DNA from: an uncultured Propionibacteriaceae bacterium
Lineage (GTDB): Bacteria > Actinomycetota > Actinomycetes > Propionibacteriales > Propionibacteriaceae
Direction: 5' to 3'
DNA: 64,000 nt
NCBI GenBank assembly: GCA_937965785.1
Contig: CALCKT010000028.1
Span: 1-64,000 of the forward strand
Below, in pieces: positions 1-8,294 of this stretch (within the stretch, counting starts at the first letter, position 1; each line of letters starts with the position of its first letter). The notes below the pieces were generated by a model, which saw only the letters and a list, made by a program, of their open reading frames with translations, was not told the DNA's origin and did no database searches. A program made the translations under genes and the position numbers.

Positions 1-60
1 GTCGTGCAGAGACTCACCCACTGGGGCCGGCGCGCGGCCGCTCGCAACAACGAGGCGTGA
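1..60 (+). CDS. C-terminal end of an unidentified protein (partial)
   Basis: An open frame enters from the left edge and ends with TGA at 58-60. The last residues read HWGRRAAARNNEA. The stop overlaps the GTG start of the next gene (GTGA at 57-60), a typical translational-coupling arrangement, which is the main reason to think this is real coding sequence. Too short to identify. Confidence 0.4.
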   Translation, partial: VVQRLTHWGRRAAARNNEA

Positions 61-593
61 CCGAAACTCAGGCCGACCACCCCGATGACATCACAAACAC
101 CAGCCACCACACTCGACGAGAGGACGGCCATCGACAGACAGTCATCGACCTTGTCAAAAGGTCCCGCTTTGCCATGCTCACCACCCGCACCGCGGAGGGC
201 ACCATGATCTCGCGTCCGCTGACCGTCCAAGAGGTCACAGAGGAGGGGGACATCTACTTCATCGTCCCCGGCGACGGGGACGCGGCCCGCGAGGCCGACC
301 GTGCCGAGGTGAACCTCGGCTTCAGCCACGACATGGCCTTTGCCTCCGTGGCAGGCACAGGTGAAATCCTCCACGATAGGGACAAACTCGAACAACTGTG
401 GGGCATCGGGACCCAAGCCTGGTCCGACAAGGATGAGACCCCCCAGAACACCTCCAAAGTCGTGCTCGTCGTTCATGGTGAGACGGCCCAGTACTGGAAT
501 GCGCCCTCCAAACCGGCTCTGGCCGTTGACCTGCTCAAGGGCCTGCTCACCGATGAGAAGCCGGCCAGCGAAAGCGGCACTACGAAGCTGTGA
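57..593 (+). CDS. Pyridoxamine 5'-phosphate oxidase-like general stress flavoprotein
   Basis: A 178-residue protein of the general stress protein 26 / Pyrid_ox_like type. After a hydrophilic N-terminus of about 30 residues, the split-barrel signature follows: VIDLVKRSRFAMLTT, then SRPLTVQE, a central YFIVPGDGD and VNLGFSH. Family members are small split-barrel proteins that bind FMN or related cofactors and are often induced by stress; the substrate is usually unknown. The GTG start overlaps the preceding stop codon. The alternative is a non-flavin member of the same fold. The family call is good; the precise function is unknown. Confidence 0.75.
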   Translation: MTETQADHPDDITNTSHHTRREDGHRQTVIDLVKRSRFAMLTTRTAEGTMISRPLTVQEVTEEGDIYFIVPGDGDAAREADRAEVNLGFSHDMAFASVAGTGEILHDRDKLEQLWGIGTQAWSDKDETPQNTSKVVLVVHGETAQYWNAPSKPALAVDLLKGLLTDEKPASESGTTKL

Positions 594-944
594 CAGCTAC
601 TCCGGCCAGTCCTAAGGCAAGACGAGATCGCCATTTCCGATTTCGGAGAGCCACAGTCGGCTCGTCTCTCCGTAAGAGCGCTCATAGCCGGGATTCCCTT
701 GTCCCGGCATCTCCGGATGCTGTGGTTGGGATGTGGAGCCAGGGCCGCTGAATTATGGCGTTCCACAGCCCGACCCCTCCGCTTGGTGCCAGACCGACAC
801 ACCAGATTGGCTTTGTTGTCGTATGACCGACCCGGCAGGAACCCGAGCACCCACGTCAGCCCTAACAAAAACCAACGCACCGAGCCGCACAAACCGATCT
901 GGAGAGCAACCGGTGGGCCGTGACCAGACGGACCCCGGCGAGGG
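594..944. other. Intergenic stretch, no confident gene
   Basis: Open frames exist on both strands but their translations look like out-of-frame G+C-rich sequence. The right end may belong to the same decayed gene as the membrane-protein relic that follows. No promoter or RNA gene was recognised. Confidence 0.4.
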
Positions 945-1206
945 CTGCAGTGGGGCATCCCGGCGATGCTCGTCAGCGTCCCCTACCTCGCACCGCCAAC
1001 GTGTGCACGATCCTGATCCGACCGTGGGGCCGCCCGAGTGGCTGCACTTGGTCGTGCTGTGGGGCCTCTGGAACGCTTTCAAGTTCGTTCTCAACGGTCC
1101 CGTCAGCCTGTTCCGTCTCGTGCGAGCGGTCATGCGTGAGCAGATGATGGCCCAGGCGGTGCGTCCGAAGGACCGGGTGCGGGTCTCCACCAACTCACGC
1201 TGCTGA
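945..1206 (+). pseudogene. Relic of a small integral membrane protein, broken across three frames
   Basis: Three consecutive membrane-protein-like segments lie in three reading frames. Frame of 951 reads WGIPAMLVSVPYL. Frame of 995 reads ANVCTILI. Frame of 1027 reads GPPEWLHLVVLWGLWNAF, then GPVSLFRLVRAVMREQ, and continues to a stop at 1204-1206. Joined, they resemble a roughly 100-residue actinobacterial membrane protein often found on integrative elements and plasmids (from memory, not checked). At least two frameshifts make it non-functional. It sits beside a recombinase relic, which suggests remains of one mobile element. Confidence 0.45.
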
Positions 1207-1212
1207 ACTGCC

Positions 1213-1540
1213 TCTTTTTATCATGCCGGCGTGGTCGTCCACATGGCCGGATCGACACTTCCTGACGTGCGATGGTTCGATGCACGGTCTGCGCGTCCAC
1301 CTCGAACCGGCGGCCCAGCTGCACGAGGGCCAACCAGCTTGGTACAGCCGGGCGGCTTCCTTGGTCTGTGCAGAGTCCAGACCCGCGCGGCGAATGGGAA
1401 CGCCGCGGCGTGCGAGATGGGCAGCCGCCGTCAGGCGGTGGATATGGAACTACTTGGCCAGCCCGCGCAGGGTCGCGCCGGCCTCGTAGGCAGCGACCAG
1501 TTGGTCGGCTTCGGTTGTCCGTCAGAAAAGTTTGAGCCAT
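1213..1540 (-). pseudogene. C-terminal relic of a recombinase/resolvase-like protein
   Basis: On the minus strand a coherent helix-turn-helix protein tail can be read: TEADQLVAAYEAGATLRGLA, then HIHRLTAAAHLARRGVPIRR, then EAARLYQAGWP, then LVQLGRRFEVDAQTVHRTIA. The two tandem HTH-like units are typical of the C-terminal region of resolvase-type and related recombinases. The frame carries stops at 1522-1524 (TGA) and 1450-1452 (TAG) and shifts frame near 1325-1340, so it is a pseudogene. The catalytic N-terminal part is absent. It lies next to other accessory sequence and probably marks a former integration. Confidence 0.6.
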
Positions 1541-1860
1541 CTCACGGAGTGGACAGACTGGCCCCGGGAGTCCACAACACAGGGTTCCGGCGATCGCTTC
1601 GATGTCCGGTAAACCCCTCGCGACCCGCGAGAACACACGGTTCGTGCGCCGAGCCAAAGTTGTCAAACTCTCTACGTAGCTCCGCAAGAACGGAAACGAA
1701 ACGTGATCCACCCCACCCACTCCGCTGGCAGGACCGTCCCCTATGCTTTCCACGACAAGGAGCAACCCTGGAGCGGCGAAGACCTGAATGCCGCGCGGGC
1801 TGAGCGGCGGGCGCCGCTTTGAGGCAAGAAAACAGCGACCCAACTCCGGGAGAGAGCAAA
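1541..1860. other. Spacer between recombinase relic and acetyltransferase
   Basis: No convincing gene. A 39-codon open frame runs from GTG 1703 to TGA 1820-1822 (ending ARAERRAPL) but has no recognisable domain. A Shine-Dalgarno-like GGGAGAG at 1848-1854 belongs to the next gene. Confidence 0.35.
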
Positions 1861-2316
1861 ATGCGTGCACGAGAATTCGACATCAAACTCATCGACGCGG
1901 ACATTGAAGAATTCAAAAATTTGCTCGATGTTTTCCGGGACGTATTTGACTGGGGTGATCATGATCACCCCGATGAGGAGTATCTCCTGCGCCTGTTGAA
2001 GGATGACAACCTGTTGGTCGTGGTTGCCAAGGCCGGAAACGAAGTGGTCGGCGGATTGACGGCCTACGTTCTTCCTGGTTATGAAGTGGCGAGGCCCAGT
2101 GTTTATGTTCATGACCTGGGGGTGAAGAAAAGCTTTCAAGGCCAAGGGGTGGGGAAAAGCCTGATAGGTCATTTGATGGACCATGCGAGGAATAATAATT
2201 TTCACGAGATCTTTGTCGACACCGAACAAGATGACAACGAAGATGTGATAGCTTTCTACAGGAAAACTCCTTTTGACGGCGAAACAAAAGTGCTGCAATA
2301 TGCCATCAGGCTTTGA
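1861..2316 (+). CDS. GNAT acetyltransferase of the AAC(3)-I type (putative aminoglycoside 3-N-acetyltransferase)
   Basis: A 151-residue acetyl-CoA-dependent N-acetyltransferase. The AAC(3)-I hallmarks are visible: EEYLLRLL, VVGGLTAYVLP, SVYVHDLGV, and the acetyl-CoA loop QGQGVGKSLI, followed by the conserved late segment VDTEQDDNEDVIAFY. Characterised relatives acetylate the 3-amino group of gentamicin-type aminoglycosides; activity here is inferred. ATG 1861 is chosen over an in-frame TTG at 1819 because GGGAGAG lies just upstream. Base composition is visibly more A+T-rich than the neighbours (AATAATAATTTTC near 2190) and the gene follows mobile-element relics, so recent acquisition is likely. 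A different amine substrate is possible. Confidence 0.75.
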   Translation: MRAREFDIKLIDADIEEFKNLLDVFRDVFDWGDHDHPDEEYLLRLLKDDNLLVVVAKAGNEVVGGLTAYVLPGYEVARPSVYVHDLGVKKSFQGQGVGKSLIGHLMDHARNNNFHEIFVDTEQDDNEDVIAFYRKTPFDGETKVLQYAIRL

Positions 2317-2574
2317 TCTGGTGGCAAACCGACAAGCTTTGATGCGCGTGTGTTCGGCAATCGTGGGCCGATGTCGCGATGTGGATCAGCTTGCCGGGGT
2401 GGGCTGCTGCTCGGTGTCGAGTGCTCCCACTTGGCGAGGGCGGGGTGTGTCGTACCCGAATGACTCTCAAGGCAGATCGCTACGGTGGAGGATGTGGGGC
2501 CCGGACGTCGTCGCACGTTCCGACCCCGACCCGTGCCGATTCACAAGGTCCGCTCACTGATGACAGGAGTTTCC
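2317..2574. other. Intergenic, probable promoter region of the YbjN-like gene
   Basis: No supported gene. Frames here extend into the following gene, but their N-terminal translation (MEDVGPGRRRTFRPRP) looks non-coding. A strong AGGAG just before 2575 sets the next start. Confidence 0.35.
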
Positions 2575-4059
2575 ATGTCCCCTCGCAAGAAGAAGACCGC
2601 ATCCAAGAACACCGGGCCGACCGTAACCCGTACCTCCTCGAAGGGCGCCCTCAGGCCGACGAAGGTGACGGTGCCCCGCATCAAACGAGCGTTGGCCGAC
2701 ATCGGTGTGAAGGCGAGTGACCGGCCGGACGGTTCCCTCTTGATCCTGACCGACAACAGCGTCATCTCCTTCTTCGTCTTCGCAGGGATGCTGAACGTCT
2801 CCATCCAGTGGATGTCCAACGCCTCGAGCCATTTGGAAGAGACGTTGTGCGTTGTGGCCGACTCGTGGAATGTGAACGACAGCACGGTGACCGCCGGCAT
2901 CATCGTCTCGCCGCAGGAGGACATGGCGCGTCTGTGCGGGGCCATGAGGCTGCCGGTGGAGGTCGGGCTGACCGATGACCAGCTCGAACACTTCCTTCGT
3001 GACGCCATTGACGGATGCGGGTTCTTCGAGCGGTTCTTGGAGGAAACATTCCCGCAGACGCGATTCGACGCCCTGGCCCAGCAAGCCGGGATCCGGATCC
3101 CGGACCCCGCGGAGGAGATCCTCGCCGAGCTCGACGGGCAGCCCGAGGATGTCGTGGCCCAGCTGGTCGAACAGGCGCGTGCGGTCGCCGGCACCGACAT
3201 GGAACAGGCGGTGACGCTCCTGTCGCAGGCAACCGAGATCGCCAGGGCAGCCGACCTGGATCCGGTGTCAACCGGCATCAACGATGTTTTCGCCGCCATG
3301 ATGGAGAAAACCCTCGACCACCCGGGGATCCAGGGAACCCAGGAAGCCGCTCTCGGCCAGGCCGTGCTCGAAGTGCTCAGGACGGAGAGCCGGGAACAGG
3401 ACGGCGACGAGCCGTTCTCGGGGGTGACCGGGGGACCGGCGGTTCCTGAGGGCGGGCATCAACACGACCACGGGATCCGGGAAATCCAGGATCTGGAGGA
3501 CGAGATGCTGCGCCTGTTCGGGGCGGGAAACGCCGATTCCGCCGCGTCCGGCCTTCCCCGGATCACCTTCCCGCTCGTCCTGGATGCGCTGAGTGACGAC
3601 TACGACTTCACCGAGAAGAACGGGGCCGCCGTGCTTTCGATCGGGGACAACGGACAGGAGATGATGGTCGCGGTGGAGGGTACGGAACTCGTCGTGACCT
3701 CTCGGTGGGACGGCGTGGACTGGAACGCCCATGACATTTCAGGACCGCTGACACTCAACGAGTGGAATGTGGAAAATCATGCGCTGACGCTGCACAGCGG
3801 CTTGACCGGTCGCGTGGGTGAGGCGGCAGCCACCGGGGAGGAAAACCGGCCGAGTGCCGCCGATTCCAGCTCCACGGAGTTCCATGATTTCCTGGATGAC
3901 GTCATCGCCCGCGCCTCGTGGTGCATGGGTGCGGGGGCGACCAAGGACCAGATTGCCGACATGCTGGCCACAGCCGCTGATGAGGTGGAGAGCATCGACG
4001 ATTTCCTCCGCGCGGAACTTGAATTGTTCGACGGCATTGACATTGATGCCGACAGGTGA
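2575..4059 (+). CDS. Large YbjN-domain-like acidic protein of unknown function
   Basis: A 494-residue soluble protein with no signal peptide or membrane segment. The start ATG 2575 follows AGGAG with five-base spacing; an upstream in-frame codon at 2485 would add an unlikely Arg/Pro-rich tail. The N-terminus is Lys-rich (SPRKKKTASK). Residues of about 35-170 resemble a YbjN / type-III-secretion-chaperone-like fold (VPRIKRALADIGVKA, then SVISFFVFAGM, then DQLEHFLRDAID). A second, weaker copy starts near residue 325 (FPLVLDALSDDYDF, then LVVTSRWDGVDW, then FHDFLDDVIARASWCM). The two are joined by a helical acidic linker. Function unknown. It borders the accessory patch but its composition is normal. 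Confidence 0.6.
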   Translation: MSPRKKKTASKNTGPTVTRTSSKGALRPTKVTVPRIKRALADIGVKASDRPDGSLLILTDNSVISFFVFAGMLNVSIQWMSNASSHLEETLCVVADSWNVNDSTVTAGIIVSPQEDMARLCGAMRLPVEVGLTDDQLEHFLRDAIDGCGFFERFLEETFPQTRFDALAQQAGIRIPDPAEEILAELDGQPEDVVAQLVEQARAVAGTDMEQAVTLLSQATEIARAADLDPVSTGINDVFAAMMEKTLDHPGIQGTQEAALGQAVLEVLRTESREQDGDEPFSGVTGGPAVPEGGHQHDHGIREIQDLEDEMLRLFGAGNADSAASGLPRITFPLVLDALSDDYDFTEKNGAAVLSIGDNGQEMMVAVEGTELVVTSRWDGVDWNAHDISGPLTLNEWNVENHALTLHSGLTGRVGEAAATGEENRPSAADSSSTEFHDFLDDVIARASWCMGAGATKDQIADMLATAADEVESIDDFLRAELELFDGIDIDADR

Positions 4060-4400
4060 CGCGCCGCCCGGGAGAGCGGGCATGCCTCAACCAAGGATGG
4101 AAGGGTCGTGACGGTGCTGCAGATTGTCGCCATCGGCGTGGAATTGCTCAGAGGGGACACGCCGACGCGCCTGCTTCTCGGCTCGCAGCTGCGCTGAAGG
4201 ATCCCGTCTCGGCGACCGCCCGGGCATACCGCAGGCCCTCGATGCTCAAGCGTTCGGGCATAACTCCACCTCATGACCTCGGTGTCCTGGCAGATGCCGT
4301 GAAGCTCACGTGCGGGAGGGGTCGGGGAGTCCGGTCTTGAGCGGGTATCGACAGGCGAGACGTTTGTTCCTACCATGGGGTGGACGAAGAGGAGTGCGTG
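4060..4400. other. Intergenic stretch without a supported gene
   Basis: A 29-codon frame starts at GTG 4109 (VTVLQIVAIGVELL) after a GGAAGG-like site and ends at a TGA near 4196. It could be a small protein or a relic, but nothing identifies it. The methyltransferase Shine-Dalgarno AGAGGAG lies at 4388-4394. Confidence 0.3.
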
Positions 4401-5213
4401 ATGCGCGATCTGCAAGGTGTTGCCGACACGCTGTTCATTCCGCTGGTCGCGCGGATCCACGTGTCCAGGAGATTCCCGGAGTATTTCTACGACGAGAAGG
4501 CGCTGTCGCTCGAAAACTTTGTTCCCGACGAGGGCATCCGGAGATCGTCCTCGGAGTACATGTACCTGGCCTCGGTGGCGCGGTACCGCAATTTGGATCG
4601 GATCGTCAGGGAATTCGCCGGAAGAAATGGGGAATGCAACGTCGTCAACCTCGGGGCCGGGCTGGAGACAGCCGCCTTCCGGCTGGCGGATTGCGGCGCG
4701 AGGTTCTACGAGATCGACCTGCCCGAGGTCATCGAGGCCAGGGAGAAGGTGATTCCCAAAGGCCCCGGCGAGGTCCTGATCGGTTGCGATGTCCTCTCCC
4801 TCGACTGGCTTCCACGCATCGATTCATCGATCCCGACGCTGTTCATGGCCTCGGGTGTGTTCCAGTACTTCCGCGAGGACGACGTCATCGGTCTCGCCCG
4901 GAAACTCGGGGAATCCCTGCTGGGCAGTGAACTGGTGTTCGATGCCACGGACGAGGTGGGTGTGAGGTACGCCAACAGATACGTCGAGAAGACCGGGAAC
5001 ACCACCGCCCCGATGAACTTCTACATCAACGACCCGGAGGCATTCGCCCGCGCATGCGGTGCGGAACTGCTCGAACAACGTCCTTTCTTCAAGGACATGG
5101 AGCCCGGTGTCAGGAGAAGACTCAAGATCGGATCACGCATCGCAATGATGGTGGCCGACCGCAAACGCCGCACGATCATCGTGCATCTCAAACTCCTGGG
5201 CAGGAAAAGCTGA
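4401..5213 (+). CDS. Class I SAM-dependent methyltransferase, leucine carboxyl methyltransferase-like (PPM1/LCM family)
   Basis: A 270-residue methyltransferase. Family features: SSSEYMYLASVARYRNLD, the SAM-binding VVNLGAGLET, the acidic ribose-binding YEIDLPEVIEARE, then IGCDVLSLDW and the post-motif MASGVFQYF. These match the LCM/PPM1 group, whose bacterial members methylate carboxyl or hydroxyl groups of small molecules; several act in secondary metabolism. ATG 4401 with AGAGGAG six bases upstream is preferred over GTG 4380. The gene is monocistronic. Substrate unknown, and no biosynthetic cluster surrounds it. Confidence 0.75.
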   Translation: MRDLQGVADTLFIPLVARIHVSRRFPEYFYDEKALSLENFVPDEGIRRSSSEYMYLASVARYRNLDRIVREFAGRNGECNVVNLGAGLETAAFRLADCGARFYEIDLPEVIEAREKVIPKGPGEVLIGCDVLSLDWLPRIDSSIPTLFMASGVFQYFREDDVIGLARKLGESLLGSELVFDATDEVGVRYANRYVEKTGNTTAPMNFYINDPEAFARACGAELLEQRPFFKDMEPGVRRRLKIGSRIAMMVADRKRRTIIVHLKLLGRKS

Positions 5214-5356
5214 GATCCCCGGGCTGCGGGCCGGGGCGGAAAGGCCTTGACGAGGGAACAACAGGTGATCGGCGAACACAGGAAGGACAGGTCGTTGCTG
5301 CGACCCGTCTCCCACGTGGCGGGAAAACGCGTAGGGGATTGACCTGACCCTTGGTC

Positions 5357-6412
5357 TCAGCCGGTCAGCGCGACCCCGGTGTGGGCGATCACCGCGACCA
5401 GCAGCGTCGATGCGGCCGCCAGGACAAAGGGCCGCAGGCCGACCTTCAGGAGGTTCCTGACCCTCACCCCGCATCCCAGACCGAACATGGCGGCCGCCAG
5501 CAGCAGGACCTGCAACGTCTCACCGGCGCCCAGCGCCGTCCCAGGCAACGCCACGAAGGAACGCAGCAGCACCATCGCCAGGAATCCGAGGATGAAAGGC
5601 GGCACGATCGGGGGAAGTTTCGTGCGCGACGCCCGCCGCCCGGGCACCTCCGATCGTTGAAGTCGGCGCTGCCGGAAACTCAGGACCGCGATCACGGGCG
5701 CCAGCAACAGCACACGAGCGAGTTTGACGACGACCGCGACGGCCAGCGCCCCACCGCCGATCACACCCCCGATCGCCACCACCTGGGCGATCTCGTGGGT
5801 GGAGCCGCCCGCCCACTTCCCGGCGGTCACGACATCCAGGCCGAGCAGGCCCGCCACGAGCGGCACGAGGGGAATCATCAGGGTTCCGAAGATCACCACC
5901 AGCGCCACCGCCGTGATGGTGTCCTCCTCGGCCTCGTCGTCCGGGTCGGTGACCCCGGCGGCCCCAGCCACAGCGGCGGCCCCGCAGATGGAGAAACCAC
6001 AGGCGATCAACAAGGAGAGACCCGGGGGAACCCGCAACAGCCTTCCCAACAGAACCGTTCCCAGCATTCCGCCCGTGACTATGCACGCGACCACCAGCAG
6101 CATCGGCACACCCAGGTCGATGATGCTGGTCAGCGACAACTTGAGCCCGAGAAGGATGATTCCCGCGCGCAGCAGCTTCTTCGCCGAGAAATCAATGCCG
6201 GGGGAGAGGGCATCCGGCAGGCGGACGACATTGGTCAGGAGCACCCCCAGCACGATCGCGATGATCAACGCGCTGACACCGGGCAGGAACAGGTTGACCC
6301 CGTAGCCGATTCCGGCAGCGGCCAGGCACAACACACACCCGGGGAGCACCCTCCCAACCCGGGAAGAAACCGGGCTCTTCGTCGCGGGGGAGTCGGATCG
6401 TGCAGGCGTCAT
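5357..6412 (-). CDS. YeiH/YadS-type putative sulfate exporter family membrane protein (PF03601)
   Basis: About 351 residues with roughly ten hydrophobic segments. Conserved features are GVNLFLPGVSALIIAIVLG near the N-terminus, LLRAGIILLGLKLS, ACGFSICGAAAVAGAA, and KWAGGSTHEIAQVVA. These match the conserved membrane family annotated as putative sulfate exporters (YeiH); the physiological substrate is mostly unproven. ATG 6412 has AGGG four bases upstream; ATG 6424 is an alternative. It lies 70 bp downstream of sdaA on the same strand and may be cotranscribed with it. Confidence 0.8.
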   Translation of the reverse strand: MTPARSDSPATKSPVSSRVGRVLPGCVLCLAAAGIGYGVNLFLPGVSALIIAIVLGVLLTNVVRLPDALSPGIDFSAKKLLRAGIILLGLKLSLTSIIDLGVPMLLVVACIVTGGMLGTVLLGRLLRVPPGLSLLIACGFSICGAAAVAGAAGVTDPDDEAEEDTITAVALVVIFGTLMIPLVPLVAGLLGLDVVTAGKWAGGSTHEIAQVVAIGGVIGGGALAVAVVVKLARVLLLAPVIAVLSFRQRRLQRSEVPGRRASRTKLPPIVPPFILGFLAMVLLRSFVALPGTALGAGETLQVLLLAAAMFGLGCGVRVRNLLKVGLRPFVLAAASTLLVAVIAHTGVALTG

Positions 6413-6482
6413 GAGCCCTATCATCCACCCAGGACCACATTTTCGCCCTCCCGGCCGCTGGAGATGGCCCGGAGGGCGCGTT

Positions 6483-8084
6483 TCAGCACTCCACGACGTT
6501 GACGGCCAGTCCGCCCTCCGAGGTCTCCTTGTACTTCGAGAGCATGTCCTTGCCGGTCTGGCGCATCGTCTCGATCACGACATCCAGGCTCACGGTGTGG
6601 CGGCCATCCCCCCACATGGCCATGCGGGCCGCGTTGATGGCCTTGCTGGCGGCGATGGCGTTTCGTTCGATGCAGGGAATCTGCACCAGCCCGGCGACCG
6701 GGTCGCAGGTGAGTCCCAGCGAATGCTCCATGGCGATCTCCGCCGCGTTCTCCACCTGGCGGGGCGTGCCGCCCAGGGCCTGCGCGAGACCCGCGGCCGC
6801 CATGGCCGAGGCCGAACCGACCTCACCCTGGCAGCCGACCTCCGCCCCCGCGATGGAGGCGTTCATCTTGATGAGGGAACCGACGGCGGCGGCCGCCAAC
6901 AGGAAACGATGCACCGCCTGGCGTCTTTTCGCACTGTTTCCCTCCCGGTCCTCGGGGGAGAGACGGAAGGGGAAACGGCCATCCTGGTCGAGAGGAGTGA
7001 ACATTCCGAAGGGCACTCCCGCATCCGGGCAGTAGCAGATAAGGAACCCCAGGACGGCGGGAATCACGCCGGCCGCGCCGTTCGTCGGGGCGGTGACCAC
7101 GCGGTGGCCGGCCGCGTTCTCCTCGTTGACCGCCAGGGCGTAGAGATTCACCCAGTCCATTGCCCGCATCGGATCCGCGTAGGTGGCGGCCCATTCCATG
7201 GAGTCCGGGAGTTCGCGAGGCTGGCAGGTCTCGCGTTCACGAAGCCGTTTCGCCAGGATTCCGGCGCGGCGCAGCACATTGAGACCACCGGGCAGGATCC
7301 CGTGTTCCTGGAGTCCCGCGTCGATGCAGTCGAACATCGTGTTCGCCACGAGATCCAGATAGGCATCCACCTCTTCCTCGGGTCGCACGGCGACCTCGTT
7401 CTCGTAGACCAGCTGGGCGATCGACAGGCCGGACCTGTCGCAGGCGCTCAGCAACTCCATGGCCTTGCCGAACGGATGGGGAAGCACGGCCTCGGCATCA
7501 TCCCCGTCGTCCCCGACAGGCTGGTCCAGGGGACGCACCTCCGGGGCCTGGGGGTCGTCGTTGGTCTGTTCCATGACGAACCCGCCGCCGATCGAGTAAT
7601 AGGTGCGGCGCAGCAACGTCCCACCAGCGGCGTCGCAGGCGGTGATCGTCAAGGCGTTGACGTGATACGGCAGCACCGTTCTCGGGACGAAACGCATGTC
7701 CTTGGCCATGTCGAACGGCACCTGTCCGATCCCCGCGACGGGTAGCCGACCCGAGGAGGCAAGGGCAGGCAGCAGGGATTCGACCTCGGGAATCGAGACG
7801 GACTCGGGGGCGTGGCCTCCGAGCCCCAGCAGGACCGCCCGGTCGGTGCTGTGACCGCGACCCGTCGCCCCCAGGGAACCGAACAGGTTGACGGTGATGT
7901 GTCTGACCTCGTTCGCCCGCGGCGAGCCCGCCAGTTCCGAGGCGAAGGCCACCCCGGCGCGCATCGGGCCAACCGTGTGGGAGGAGGAGGGGCCGATGCC
8001 CACGCGGAACAGATCGACCACGGAGAGCGGGCGTGGGGAAACCGACGAGGCCGGTCTCGTCGCTGATACCGAGAGCGATTGCAT
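6483..8084 (-). CDS. sdaA: L-serine ammonia-lyase, iron-sulfur-dependent, single chain
   Basis: Converts L-serine to pyruvate and ammonia using a catalytic [4Fe-4S] cluster. The signatures are VVDLFRVGIGPSSSHTVGPM, APTNGAAGVIPAVL, and three cluster-type cysteines in AEVGCQGEVGSAS, LGLTCDPVAGLVQ and IPCIERNA. At about 533 residues it is longer than the usual 455-460. There is an extra N-terminal stretch of about 20 residues and a hydrophilic insertion around DQDGRFPFRLSPEDREGN before the beta-subunit-like half. GTG 8087 is an alternative start. It gives pyruvate from serine, consistent with a fermentative heterotroph. Confidence 0.9.
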   Translation of the reverse strand: MQSLSVSATRPASSVSPRPLSVVDLFRVGIGPSSSHTVGPMRAGVAFASELAGSPRANEVRHITVNLFGSLGATGRGHSTDRAVLLGLGGHAPESVSIPEVESLLPALASSGRLPVAGIGQVPFDMAKDMRFVPRTVLPYHVNALTITACDAAGGTLLRRTYYSIGGGFVMEQTNDDPQAPEVRPLDQPVGDDGDDAEAVLPHPFGKAMELLSACDRSGLSIAQLVYENEVAVRPEEEVDAYLDLVANTMFDCIDAGLQEHGILPGGLNVLRRAGILAKRLRERETCQPRELPDSMEWAATYADPMRAMDWVNLYALAVNEENAAGHRVVTAPTNGAAGVIPAVLGFLICYCPDAGVPFGMFTPLDQDGRFPFRLSPEDREGNSAKRRQAVHRFLLAAAAVGSLIKMNASIAGAEVGCQGEVGSASAMAAAGLAQALGGTPRQVENAAEIAMEHSLGLTCDPVAGLVQIPCIERNAIAASKAINAARMAMWGDGRHTVSLDVVIETMRQTGKDMLSKYKETSEGGLAVNVVEC

Positions 8085-8294
8085 CACTCAATTGTTCCAC
8101 TTGGAGACGCTCAGAGCCAGAAAACCGGGGAAAACCGCGCCACCCCACACCGGTGTCCCGGCGAATGGGATGGGGCGGTGAGGTGTCCGGAGCGGAGCTG
8201 CGCCGTGAACCGGATGGTTTCAGGGAAGGGGTTGGCGGGTCGACGCAAAAGGTGCAGAGTGATCCCTGACAACAGACGTGATGAAAGGCCCGCG
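8085..8294. promoter_or_regulatory. Divergent promoter region between sdaA and a membrane-protein gene
   Basis: A 210-bp gap between genes transcribed away from each other, so it must hold both promoters. I could not assign -35/-10 boxes with confidence. The rightward gene has AAAGG seven bases before its ATG. Confidence 0.35.

Noticed and set aside
753..1193. Minus-strand frame opposite the membrane-protein relic as a gene
   Set aside because: No hydrophobic or domain pattern; the plus-strand segments across three frames are clearly protein-like.
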